DNA from: an uncultured bacterium | GTDB lineage: Bacteria > Pseudomonadota > Gammaproteobacteria > Burkholderiales > Burkholderiaceae_D | DNA: 6,015 nucleotides | Assembly (NCBI GenBank): GCA_903872555.1 | Contig: CAIQLE010000011.1 | Location: forward strand, 1-6,015 | Direction: 5' to 3' | The notes under the pieces: generated by a model | Database searches by the model: none | The model's input: the letters and a program-made list of their open reading frames with translations, nothing else | What the model was told of the DNA's origin: nothing | Shown here: positions 1 to 5,453 of the stretch, piece by piece | Layout: each line of letters begins with the position of its first letter | Position numbering within the stretch: the stretch's first letter is position 1 | Program-made: the position numbers and the translations under genes

Positions 1-3
1 GTC

Positions 4-31
4 GCATGTATTTCGAAGCATGCATTTCGAA
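4..31. repeat. 14-bp imperfect tandem repeat at the left edge
   Basis: Two adjacent 14-bp copies, GCATGTATTTCGAA (4-17) and GCATGCATTTCGAA (18-31), differ at one base. Each ends in the palindrome TTCGAA, so the two ends could also pair as a hairpin around an 8-base loop. It lies beyond the slyD terminator and may belong to the control region or the 3' end of a gene outside the window. Its function is unknown; a tandem operator is only one possibility. Confidence 0.5.
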
Positions 32-65
32 TTAACAATGTCATCATTGCGGCAGTAAGATCCCC

Positions 66-98
66 AAAAAAAAACGGCGAGATCATGAATCTCGCCGT
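66..98 (-). terminator. Rho-independent terminator of slyD
   Basis: A perfect 10-bp inverted repeat (74-83 with 89-98, ACGGCGAGAT/ATCTCGCCGT) encloses a 5-base loop. On the minus strand it is followed directly by a run of T (plus-strand A run 66-74). It lies 38 bp beyond the slyD stop codon, in the right orientation to end that transcript. The stem strength and the T tract make this a confident intrinsic terminator. Confidence 0.9.
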
Positions 99-136
99 CA
101 GTCTGTCTGCTACTAAACAAAGATTAAATTCAAAGC

Positions 137-673
137 TTATTGCAGAGGGATGCTACGGAACTGATCGCCATCATCATCTTCATCATCATGGTGATGATGT
201 CCATGCGGGCCATGTACATGACCATGCAAAACTTCTTCCTCACTGGCGGCACGTACTTCAATCACATCCAGCTCAAAACGCAGCGCCATGCCGGCCAGCG
301 GATGATTGCCATCCAGCACAACCTTGCCATCTGCGATATCCGTCACCGTGAACACGCGCATATCGGCGTGATGATCATCATCCGGTGAACCCTCGAATTG
401 CATACCGATTTCCAGCGGCTCAGGCAGCACTTCGCGCGGCTCAATCTTGACCAGATCAGAGTCATACTCACCAAAAGCATCTGCTGGTTCGACCTGTATC
501 GTGATCTGAAAGCCCGCTGCTTTACCGTTCAGCGCTTCTTCGATCTTGGGCAAGGTATTGTTATAGCCGCCATGCAGATACACCATGGGCTGAGTGCTTT
601 CCTCGATCAGCTTGCCTTGCGCATCCGAGAGTTTGTAATTCAGGGTGACGACCGTGTCCTTGCCGATGTTCAT
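137..673 (-). CDS. slyD: SlyD-like FKBP-type peptidyl-prolyl cis-trans isomerase with His-rich tail
   Basis: This 178-aa protein is a cytoplasmic prolyl isomerase and folding chaperone of the SlyD family, which in other bacteria also binds nickel and assists hydrogenase maturation. The split FKBP core covers about residues 1-69 and 122-142, with the YLHG motif at 32-35 and the family signature DGNHPLAG at 121-128. The inserted chaperone flap (IF domain) lies between them. The tail (150-162) has eight histidines, HGHVHGPHGHHHH, followed by an acidic stretch (163-170). Unlike E. coli SlyD, the tail has no cysteine, and it is shorter. The flap also contains DDDHH (98-102), a possible extra metal site. 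The ATG at 673 is supported by GAAAGGA (680-686) six bases upstream. The gene has its own promoter and terminator and is divergent from roxA. Family assignment is firm; a metal role here is inferred from the histidines. Confidence 0.93.
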   Translation of the reverse strand: MNIGKDTVVTLNYKLSDAQGKLIEESTQPMVYLHGGYNNTLPKIEEALNGKAAGFQITIQVEPADAFGEYDSDLVKIEPREVLPEPLEIGMQFEGSPDDDHHADMRVFTVTDIADGKVVLDGNHPLAGMALRFELDVIEVRAASEEEVLHGHVHGPHGHHHHDDEDDDGDQFRSIPLQ

Positions 674-702
674 ATAGGGTCCTTTCTTTTCAGTCAGCCC
701 GA

Positions 703-708
703 ATTATA
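703..708 (-). promoter_or_regulatory. Predicted -10 box of slyD
   Basis: The minus strand reads TATAAT, a perfect sigma70 -10 hexamer. It predicts a transcription start near 696 and a leader of about 22 nt that includes the GAAAGGA ribosome binding site. No good -35 box was found at 16-18 bp, so a second factor or an upstream element may be needed, or the -10 match is partly chance. Confidence 0.5.
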
Positions 709-748
709 ACCGTGGCCTTCCGGGTTACTGTGCCGAGTGTCAGGCCGA

Positions 749-754
749 TATAAT
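749..754 (+). promoter_or_regulatory. Predicted -10 box of roxA, placing the start at its ATG
   Basis: TATAAT lies six bases before the ATG at 761, so the usual spacing puts transcription start at or within a base of the A of that ATG. This predicts a leaderless mRNA. The -35 region is weak (TTACTG at 725-730 has only the leading TT in common with the consensus). It is back to back with the slyD -10 box, 40 bp apart. Confidence 0.5.
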
Positions 755-760
755 GGACGC

Positions 761-1882
761 ATGAAAAAATCCAGCGTACTGGGCGCGATATCGCCCGCAG
801 AATTCCTCAAAAAATACTGGCAAAAAAAACCTCTGCTGATACGCCAGGCCGTGCCCGGCATGCAGGCCCTGCTCTCGCGTGAGGCCTTGTTTGCGCTGGC
901 AGCACGTGAGGATGTCGAATCGCGCCTGATCACCAACTTCCGTCGTCAGTGGAAAATGGCGCAGGGACCGCTACAGACTCTGCCCTCAAGCTCGCAAAAA
1001 AACTGGACGCTGCTGGTGCAGGGTGCCAATCTTCATGATGATGCCGTCGATCAGCTCATGCACCAGTTTCGCTTCCTTCCGGACGCCCGTCTGGATGACC
1101 TCATGATCAGCTACGCCACCGATCAGGGCGGCGTGGGAGCGCATTTCGATTCCTACGACGTGTTCCTGCTGCAGGCCCATGGCCAGCGCCGCTGGCGTAT
1201 AGGAGCGCAGAAGGATTTGTCGCTCAAGCCAGACATGCCCCTGAAGATACTCAGGGAATTCATACCGCAACAAGAGTTCGTGCTGGAACCGGGCGACATG
1301 CTCTACCTGCCGCCGCATTACGCACATGAAGGCGTGGCCATTGGCGAATGCATGACCTATTCCATAGGCTTTCGCGCCCCTTCATGGCAGGAACTGGGTG
1401 AAGCTTTTCTGAATTTCATGGCTGACAGCGTCGCGCTGCCCGGCCGTTACAGCGATCCTGAGCTCGGCCCCAGTGCGCAGCCGGCCAAGATAGGTGATTC
1501 CATGATCAGCTCGGTCAGCCGCGAGTTGAACAAGCTCAGCAGCACGCCTGAAGACATTGCCATCTTTCTGGGTGAATACCTGTCTGAACCCAAGGCTTCA
1601 GTCATCTTCGATTACCCCGAAAAGCCTATGACGGCAGCACGCTTTCAGGCGGCGGCACTCAAGCGCGGCCTGCGACTGACACGCAAAAGTCGCCTGCTGT
1701 ACCGCAACAAATATATCTTCATGAATGGCGAGTCCTTCCAGCCGGGATCATCCGACAAACGCTTGCTGCAGCAACTGGGAGATCAGCGGGCGCTAGCGGC
1801 TGATCGCGTTGCGGCATGCTCATCTGACCTCAATGAGAGCCTGTATCAGTGGTATTGCGATGGCTGGCTGGAACTGGCTTGA
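761..1882 (+). CDS. roxA: RoxA/YcfD-type ribosomal protein uL16 arginine hydroxylase (cupin/JmjC oxygenase)
   Basis: This 373-aa protein belongs to the Fe(II)/2-oxoglutarate-dependent ribosomal oxygenases. E. coli YcfD (RoxA), of similar length, hydroxylates Arg81 of 50S protein L16. The cupin core is clear: DDLMISYATDQGGVGAHFD holds the HxD iron ligands H128 and D130, the distal ligand H189 lies in PPHYAHEG, and the arginines in GQRRWRIG (141-148) match the region that binds 2-oxoglutarate in YcfD. SIGFRAP (201-207) is also typical. The C-terminal part (about 250-373) fits the dimerisation and winged-helix region of the family. An in-frame GTG at 737 would add eight residues, but it lies upstream of the TATAAT box and has no good ribosome binding site, so the ATG at 761 is preferred. 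No clear terminator follows. Function is assigned by family similarity. Confidence 0.92.
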   Translation: MKKSSVLGAISPAEFLKKYWQKKPLLIRQAVPGMQALLSREALFALAAREDVESRLITNFRRQWKMAQGPLQTLPSSSQKNWTLLVQGANLHDDAVDQLMHQFRFLPDARLDDLMISYATDQGGVGAHFDSYDVFLLQAHGQRRWRIGAQKDLSLKPDMPLKILREFIPQQEFVLEPGDMLYLPPHYAHEGVAIGECMTYSIGFRAPSWQELGEAFLNFMADSVALPGRYSDPELGPSAQPAKIGDSMISSVSRELNKLSSTPEDIAIFLGEYLSEPKASVIFDYPEKPMTAARFQAAALKRGLRLTRKSRLLYRNKYIFMNGESFQPGSSDKRLLQQLGDQRALAADRVAACSSDLNESLYQWYCDGWLELA

Positions 1883-1965
1883 GTAAATCGGCCTTTTTAG
1901 CCTGAAATCTGCCGCGCTGACGGAAAAGGCTTAAGAATGAGGGGCTTAGATAACATAGGAATGAG

Positions 1966-1983
1966 ATTTTCTTGCAAGAAAAT
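1966..1983. repeat. Perfect 18-bp palindrome ATTTTCTTGCAAGAAAAT
   Basis: The two 9-bp arms (1966-1974 and 1975-1983) are exact reverse complements with no central spacer, the usual form of an operator bound by a dimeric repressor or activator. Its core CTTGCAAG recurs as half-sites GCAAG (1998-2002) and CTTGC (2017-2021), the latter overlapping the predicted -35 box. It lies 59 bp upstream of the -10 box. No regulator could be named. Confidence 0.55.
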
Positions 1984-2017
1984 AAACGCGAAAACAGGCA
2001 AGTTTAAGGAAAAACTC

Positions 2018-2047
2018 TTGCTAGGCTTTCATGAAGACCAGTATAAT
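2018..2047 (+). promoter_or_regulatory. Predicted sigma70-type promoter of the Ala-rich lipoprotein gene
   Basis: A TTGCTA -35 box (2018-2023, four of six matches to TTGACA) and a perfect TATAAT -10 box (2042-2047) are separated by 18 bp. Transcription would start near 2054, giving a leader of about 137 nt before the ATG at 2191. The -35 box overlaps a CTTGC half-site shared with the palindrome upstream, which would allow repression by occlusion. Confidence 0.6.
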
Positions 2048-2060
2048 TTCCGGTTAGGAA

Positions 2061-2110
2061 GTTTTGTCGATGTGGCAGTGCGTCAAACTGCAGTGTCTAG
2101 TCGACAAAGC
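2061..2110 (+). promoter_or_regulatory. Predicted stem-loop in the leader RNA
   Basis: GTTTTGTCGA (2061-2070) pairs with TCGACAAAGC (2101-2110) in a 10-bp stem containing one G-U pair. Inside it, GCAGT (2075-2079) can pair with ACTGC (2087-2091) around a 7-base loop. It begins about seven bases after the predicted transcription start, so it could protect the 5' end of the mRNA or form part of a small RNA. It matches no riboswitch class that I recognise. Confidence 0.45.
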
Positions 2111-2123
2111 GACCTAAATGTTC

Positions 2124-2143
2124 AATAACTACCGGTAGTTATT
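2124..2143. repeat. Perfect 20-bp palindrome AATAACTACCGGTAGTTATT
   Basis: The arms 2124-2133 and 2134-2143 are exact reverse complements. In DNA it could be an operator inside the transcribed leader. In RNA it could fold as an 8-bp stem with a CCGG loop. The T run (2151-2155) begins eight bases after it, too far for a normal intrinsic terminator. It sits 47 bp before the lipoprotein start codon. Confidence 0.55.
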
Positions 2144-2190
2144 AAGCAAATTTTTAAGCTTTATTTTTAATTCTCAACTGAAGGAAAATC

Positions 2191-2385
2191 ATGAAAAAAT
2201 CGTTGCTGATCGCTTCCCTGCTGGCTCTGGCTCTGGCTGCTTGCGGTAAGAAAGAAGAAGCTGCTGCTCCTGCACCTGCTGAAGCTCCTGCTGCTGCAGC
2301 TCCTGCTGCTGAAGCTCCTGCTGCTGCAGCTCCTGCTGCTGAAGCTCCAGCCGCTGCAGCTCCTGCTGCTGAAGAGAAGAAGTAA
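2191..2385 (+). CDS. Small Ala/Pro-rich repeat lipoprotein
   Basis: This 64-aa protein has a signal peptide of charged MKK, a hydrophobic stretch (4-17) and the lipobox LAAC, with C18 as the predicted lipidation and signal peptidase II site. The mature part begins CGKKEE and continues as three exact 10-residue repeats EAPAAAAPAA (31-60), ending EEKK. There is no enzyme domain; the rest is low-complexity, probably extended or periplasm-spanning. AAGGA (2181-2185), five bases before the ATG, is a good ribosome binding site. Of 31 alanines, 26 use GCT and none GCG, unlike its neighbours, which suggests high expression or recent repeat growth. A strong terminator follows. I believe similar short Ala-rich lipoproteins occur in Oxalobacteraceae, but no function is known to me. 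Residue 19 is Gly rather than Asp, which fits outer membrane sorting by the Lol rule; this is inference. Confidence 0.85.
   Translation: MKKSLLIASLLALALAACGKKEEAAAPAPAEAPAAAAPAAEAPAAAAPAAEAPAAAAPAAEEKK
2281..2370 (+). repeat. Three tandem 30-bp coding repeats
   Basis: Units 2281-2310 and 2311-2340 are identical. Unit 2341-2370 differs at two third-codon positions (CCT to CCA, GCT to GCC), both silent. Each unit encodes EAPAAAAPAA. The identity of the first two copies points to recent duplication by slippage or unequal exchange, so copy number may vary between strains. Confidence 0.9.
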
Positions 2386-2402
2386 TTCTCAGCGACTTAG
2401 CG

Positions 2403-2429
2403 AAAAAGCCGCCTTCGGGCGGCTTTTTT
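2403..2429. terminator. Bidirectional intrinsic terminator with UUCG loop
   Basis: GCCGCC (2408-2413), loop TTCG, then GGCGGC (2418-2423) form a very stable hairpin, flanked by AAAAA (2403-2407) and TTTTTT (2424-2429). On the plus strand it ends the lipoprotein mRNA, 17 bp after its stop. On the minus strand the A run reads as T, so it can also stop the convergent bamC-hydrolase transcript, whose last stop codon is 35 bp away. Confidence 0.93.
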
Positions 2430-2464
2430 GCATCTGCAACAGTTCATTTCAGGGCAGAACCGCT

Positions 2465-3253
2465 TCATTCTTGAGCATCGCAGCTTATCCAGCCAAAGCC
2501 ACTTTCCTGCTCCGCCACCACGACATCCACTGCCTGACCCTGTAACGCTGAAGCGATGGCATCACGTGCCAGCTCCCGGGTATTATTTTTCTGCGACAGA
2601 TGCGCTCCTACCAGCTTGCGCAAGCGACTCCGGTCTATGGCCGCCAGGATCTGCGCTGCATGGGCATTCGACAAATGTCCCAGCGGACCAGCTATACGGC
2701 CCTTGAGCCAGGCAGGATAAGCTGACTGCGCCAGCATCTCACTATCATGATTAAATTCCAGCACCAGAGCATCACAAGCGCCCAGTGCCGCGATCAGGTG
2801 TGAGGTGGATTGTCCGACATCGGTCAGCACACCTAGTTTGTAGTATCCGTCGGTGGCCGTATATTGCACAGGCTCACGCGCATCATGCGGAACGGTATAA
2901 GGACGCAGCTCAAGGTCGCCGATGGCAAAGGCTTCGCCATCACGGCATAGACGGATATCAACACCGGCTGCCTCATCTGCTGCGGCAGCTTCAAATGTGC
3001 CGTGGGTAAGCCAGACAGGAATGTGATGACGGCGCGCCAGTTTGAAGACGCCGCCTATGTGATCCGAATGTTCGTGGGTGACGACAATGCCGTTCAACTG
3101 AGTCGGACTCAAACCCAGAAGCGCAAGACGACGCTCGGCTTCCCGCATACCAAAGCCGCAGTCGAGCATCACATGCGTGTGAGTAGTGCCAGAACTGGCA
3201 GCCATCAGCAGCGAATTACCTTCGCTGCCACTGCCCAGGCTTGCGAACTTCAT
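2465..3253 (-). CDS. Metallo-beta-lactamase-fold hydrolase, YycJ/WalJ-like
   Basis: This 262-aa cytoplasmic protein belongs to the MBL-fold group of YycJ/WalJ, whose studied members are DNA exonucleases or related phosphodiesterases. The core metal motif THEHSDH is at 59-65 (H60, H62, D64, H65). Further likely ligands are H123 (VPHDAREP), D145 (VLTDVGQST) and H218 in GAHLSQKNN, and GHLSN is at 192-196. The opening MKFASLGSGSEGNS is characteristic of the group. The ATG at 3253 is preferred, with GGGG (3261-3264) seven bases upstream; an in-frame TTG at 3259 would add two residues. It follows bamC by 38 bp and is probably the last gene of the dapA-bamC operon. No signal peptide is seen. The fold is certain; the substrate cannot be read from the sequence. 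Confidence 0.9.
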   Translation of the reverse strand: MKFASLGSGSEGNSLLMAASSGTTHTHVMLDCGFGMREAERRLALLGLSPTQLNGIVVTHEHSDHIGGVFKLARRHHIPVWLTHGTFEAAAADEAAGVDIRLCRDGEAFAIGDLELRPYTVPHDAREPVQYTATDGYYKLGVLTDVGQSTSHLIAALGACDALVLEFNHDSEMLAQSAYPAWLKGRIAGPLGHLSNAHAAQILAAIDRSRLRKLVGAHLSQKNNTRELARDAIASALQGQAVDVVVAEQESGFGWISCDAQE

Positions 3254-3291
3254 GTGCAAGCCCCGGCAAGTGAGTTCATGTCAGACCTGTG

Positions 3292-4452
3292 TTACTTCAG
3301 CTGATCATTCAGCAGAGACAGTATGCGCTCTGCATTTGCATTGGCGACAGCGGCGCCCTGCTCATCGAGTACGCTGACACGGCTGGCTTCACCCGCAGTT
3401 TTCAGCATAATGCGATAGCGTGCTGCTGATTTTTTGTCGTCCTTGGAGCCGAACCAGCCAGAAAAGAATCCGGATTTTTTCTCAGCATCGCTGCCCTGAT
3501 CGACGTAGCGAACAAAATACAGACCACGCGTACGGTCACGGTCTTCAACCGTAAAACCGACGCGATCAAGTGCCAGTCCGACACGGCGCCATGCGCGGTC
3601 AAAACTCTCGTCGACCTCAACATAGCCACCCGCAGCTTCTTTAACCAGCCTGGCGCGCAATGCTGCAGGCTTGGCGGTGTTGACTTCTTTTTTCGCTACT
3701 TTGGCATCGCTACCCAGAGCAGCCATCACACGACTCAGGAATTCGGCTTCCAGCTCAGGCTCGGAGGGACGGCTGGTCCACATCGACTTTTCTTTCATTT
3801 GCCCCGTCAGCACTTCGATCGCACCACGATGGCTGATATAAATCTCGGTGCCACCATCCGGAGTGCGCTCCAGACGGGTGCGGAATTTGTCACGCTCGCC
3901 AGTGGAATACAGGGAATCAAAGACCTTACCTATGGAATTACGAATGAAATCCTGAGGAATCTTGGCACGGTTCTCAGCCCAGTCCGTTTCCATGATGCCT
4001 GTGTCTGGCTTTTCAATCTCCAGCAGGAAACCTGACTCTATCCAAAAATCTTTGAGGCGCGGCCAAAGCACTTCGGGCGACTGTTTCGACACCAGCCAGC
4101 GCTGGCTGCCGGCACGCTCAACCCGTATGCCGGCATCGGCGTTCGCGGCAGGTGCGACTTTTTCAACAACAGTCACTGGAGTGGCGGAGGAGTTACTCGG
4201 ACGATCTGAGCTGTAACTGGAGGCGGTGGCTGTGCCACGTGCATTGTCCAGGTTATAGCGTCCCTCACCCTTGAGGGGTGTGAGATCAGGCGGAACATCC
4301 AGCTTAACGCCCTTGTTCGTCTTGCCTACGCTTTTGTAATCGATTTTCTCTGGCTCCAACAAATCACCGACGGAGCTGCAGGCAGCAAGACTACTCAGTG
4401 CTGCCAACATCAACAGACGGGAAGTAAGGCGCGGAGTAAACAGGGCATTCAT
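3292..4452 (-). CDS. bamC: Outer membrane protein assembly factor BamC (lipoprotein)
   Basis: BamC is an accessory lipoprotein of the BAM complex, which inserts beta-barrel proteins into the outer membrane; in E. coli it binds BamD. With the ATG at 4452 the product is 386 aa. A signal peptide leads to lipobox LAAC with lipidated C25. An extended N-terminal segment follows (26-105) with EPEKIDYKSVGK and LDVPPDLTPL, the stretch expected to contact BamD. Two helix-grip domains come next, about 107-247 and 268-386, joined by a Lys/Ala-rich linker. The second has a lysine-rich insert with SGFFSGWFGSKDDKK (327-341). In-frame ATGs at 4464 and 4485 add 4 or 11 residues; none has a good ribosome binding site, so the start is uncertain. 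With the 4452 start the gap after dapA is 46 bp, and with 4485 it is 13 bp. Coupled translation with dapA is plausible. Confidence 0.9.
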   Translation of the reverse strand: MNALFTPRLTSRLLMLAALSSLAACSSVGDLLEPEKIDYKSVGKTNKGVKLDVPPDLTPLKGEGRYNLDNARGTATASSYSSDRPSNSSATPVTVVEKVAPAANADAGIRVERAGSQRWLVSKQSPEVLWPRLKDFWIESGFLLEIEKPDTGIMETDWAENRAKIPQDFIRNSIGKVFDSLYSTGERDKFRTRLERTPDGGTEIYISHRGAIEVLTGQMKEKSMWTSRPSEPELEAEFLSRVMAALGSDAKVAKKEVNTAKPAALRARLVKEAAGGYVEVDESFDRAWRRVGLALDRVGFTVEDRDRTRGLYFVRYVDQGSDAEKKSGFFSGWFGSKDDKKSAARYRIMLKTAGEASRVSVLDEQGAAVANANAERILSLLNDQLK

Positions 4453-4498
4453 TGAAAAACTCATGTGGGATCGTTTGAAAGTCATAAGGTGAGGCGTA

Positions 4499-5377
4499 TC
4501 ACTGAAGAACGCCGGATTCGCGCAAGGCATTGCGCACGGTGTCATGGCAACTGCTGCTCATGGCAACCAGCGGCAAACGTATACCCCCTTGCATGTGACC
4601 CATTTCTGCCAGCGCCCATTTAACAGGCACAGGATTAGGTTCGACAAAGAGTTTGTTATGTAAGGGAATCAGGCGATTGTTGATGGCGATCGCATCTGCA
4701 ATGCGGCCTTCCATCGCTGCGACGCACAACTCATGCATAGCACGCGGCGCGACATTCGCTGTCACAGAAATATTGCCATGACCGCCACAGAACATCAGCG
4801 CCATCGCAGTCGCATCATCGCCTGAATACACGGCAAAGGATTTGGGCACAGCACGCAGCAGTTCGGTGCCGCGTCCGATGTTACCCGTGGCGTCTTTCAC
4901 ACCGACGATGCCAGGCACAGCAGAGAGACGAACAATGGTGTCATTGTTCATGTCAGCCACGGTACGGCCAGGCACGTTATACAAAATCACAGGTAAGTCG
5001 ACCGCTTCTGCTATGCGCTTGAAATGCTGATACATGCCTTCTTGCGTAGGACGATTGTAGTAAGGCACCACCTGCAGTGACGCATCGGCACCGGCGCTTT
5101 TTGCGTAATGCGTCAGCTCAATGGCTTCTGTGGTTGAATTGCCGCCCGTACCTGCAATCACGGGAATGCGACCAGCGACTTGATCGACTGCCAGCTTAAT
5201 CAGCTCGCAGTGTTCATCGACAGTGACTGTCGGTGATTCACCGGTGGTACCGACAATCACGATCGCATCGGTTTTTTCAGAAATATGCCAGTCAATCAGC
5301 GCCTTCAAGGCGGGCCGATCGAGACTGCCATCTTCATGCATGGGTGTGACTATGGCGACTATGCTGCCCTTGATCAT
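4499..5377 (-). CDS. dapA: 4-hydroxy-tetrahydrodipicolinate synthase DapA
   Basis: DapA condenses pyruvate with aspartate semialdehyde, the first committed step of the diaminopimelate and lysine pathway, and so supplies peptidoglycan and protein synthesis. The 292-aa length and residue numbering match E. coli DapA closely. The Schiff-base lysine is K161 (VGVKDATG), with T44 and T45 in GTTGE, Y107 in PYYNRP, Y133 and R138 (ILYNVPGRT). GDDATA and the late motif [13 protein letters not shown] are also present. At the lysine feedback site, H56, N80, E84 and Y106 are kept, but E. coli H53 is replaced by V53. The ATG at 5377 gives the standard family N-terminus, although its ribosome binding site is poor. 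It is the first gene of the likely dapA-bamC-hydrolase operon. The protein is a soluble TIM barrel, normally a homotetramer. Confidence 0.97.
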   Translation of the reverse strand: MIKGSIVAIVTPMHEDGSLDRPALKALIDWHISEKTDAIVIVGTTGESPTVTVDEHCELIKLAVDQVAGRIPVIAGTGGNSTTEAIELTHYAKSAGADASLQVVPYYNRPTQEGMYQHFKRIAEAVDLPVILYNVPGRTVADMNNDTIVRLSAVPGIVGVKDATGNIGRGTELLRAVPKSFAVYSGDDATAMALMFCGGHGNISVTANVAPRAMHELCVAAMEGRIADAIAINNRLIPLHNKLFVEPNPVPVKWALAEMGHMQGGIRLPLVAMSSSCHDTVRNALRESGVLQ

Positions 5378-5391
5378 GATTGTTTCATCGC

Positions 5392-5425
5392 AAAAAAATC
5401 AAAACACCGATTGTAGCGGATCGGC
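5392..5425 (-). terminator. Possible weak terminator after the methyltransferase gene
   Basis: On the minus strand, CCGAT (5424-5420) and ATCGG (5411-5407) can pair around an 8-base loop, with one extra G-U pair outside. A T-rich stretch with seven consecutive T (5398-5392) follows. The stem is short and overlaps the predicted dapA -10 box, so it may instead be a chance pairing or an operator-like feature. Confidence 0.3.
5410..5415 (-). promoter_or_regulatory. Predicted -10 box of dapA
   Basis: TACAAT on the minus strand matches five of six bases of the -10 consensus and predicts a start near 5403, giving a leader of about 26 nt. No convincing -35 box is seen 16-18 bp upstream. The leader is too short for a lysine riboswitch, and none is visible. 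Confidence 0.4.
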
Positions 5426-5453
5426 TTACTTAGGGGACAGATTCGGCAGGCGT

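Larger units (their letters stand above)
1883..2190. other. AT-rich intergenic region with palindromes, promoter and structured leader
   Basis: This 308-bp stretch contains no convincing gene. It is visibly richer in A and T than the flanking genes. It holds a perfect 18-bp palindrome, repeated CTTGC/GCAAG half-sites, a sigma70-like promoter, a 10-bp stem-loop and a perfect 20-bp palindrome, all upstream of the small lipoprotein gene. No intrinsic terminator was recognised after roxA; only a loose GCCTTTT/AAAAGGC pairing (1891-1897 with 1924-1930) with a 26-base loop is present. Confidence 0.7.

Noticed and set aside
181..199. CATCATCA/TGATGATG inverted repeat
   Set aside because: It arises from His and Asp codons in the tail of slyD and needs no separate regulatory explanation.
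85..709. Plus-strand open frames across the slyD region
   Set aside because: They overlap the well-supported minus-strand slyD gene, have low-complexity His/Met/Ile composition from the reverse complement, and match no known family.
737..760. GTG start adding eight residues to RoxA
   Set aside because: It lies upstream of the predicted -10 box, has no good ribosome binding site, and the ATG at 761 fits the family N-terminus.
1937..2128. 63-codon open frame in the roxA-lipoprotein intergenic region
   Set aside because: It has no recognisable domain and only a weak ribosome binding site, spans the 18-bp palindrome, promoter and stem-loop, and ends inside the 20-bp palindrome. It is better explained as non-coding control sequence.
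2281..2370. Short regular repeats as a CRISPR array
   Set aside because: The units are contiguous, in frame, without spacers, and encode the Ala/Pro repeat of the lipoprotein.
5378..5453. Lysine riboswitch upstream of dapA
   Set aside because: The whole intergenic gap is 76 bp and the predicted leader about 26 nt, far too short for a lysine riboswitch.
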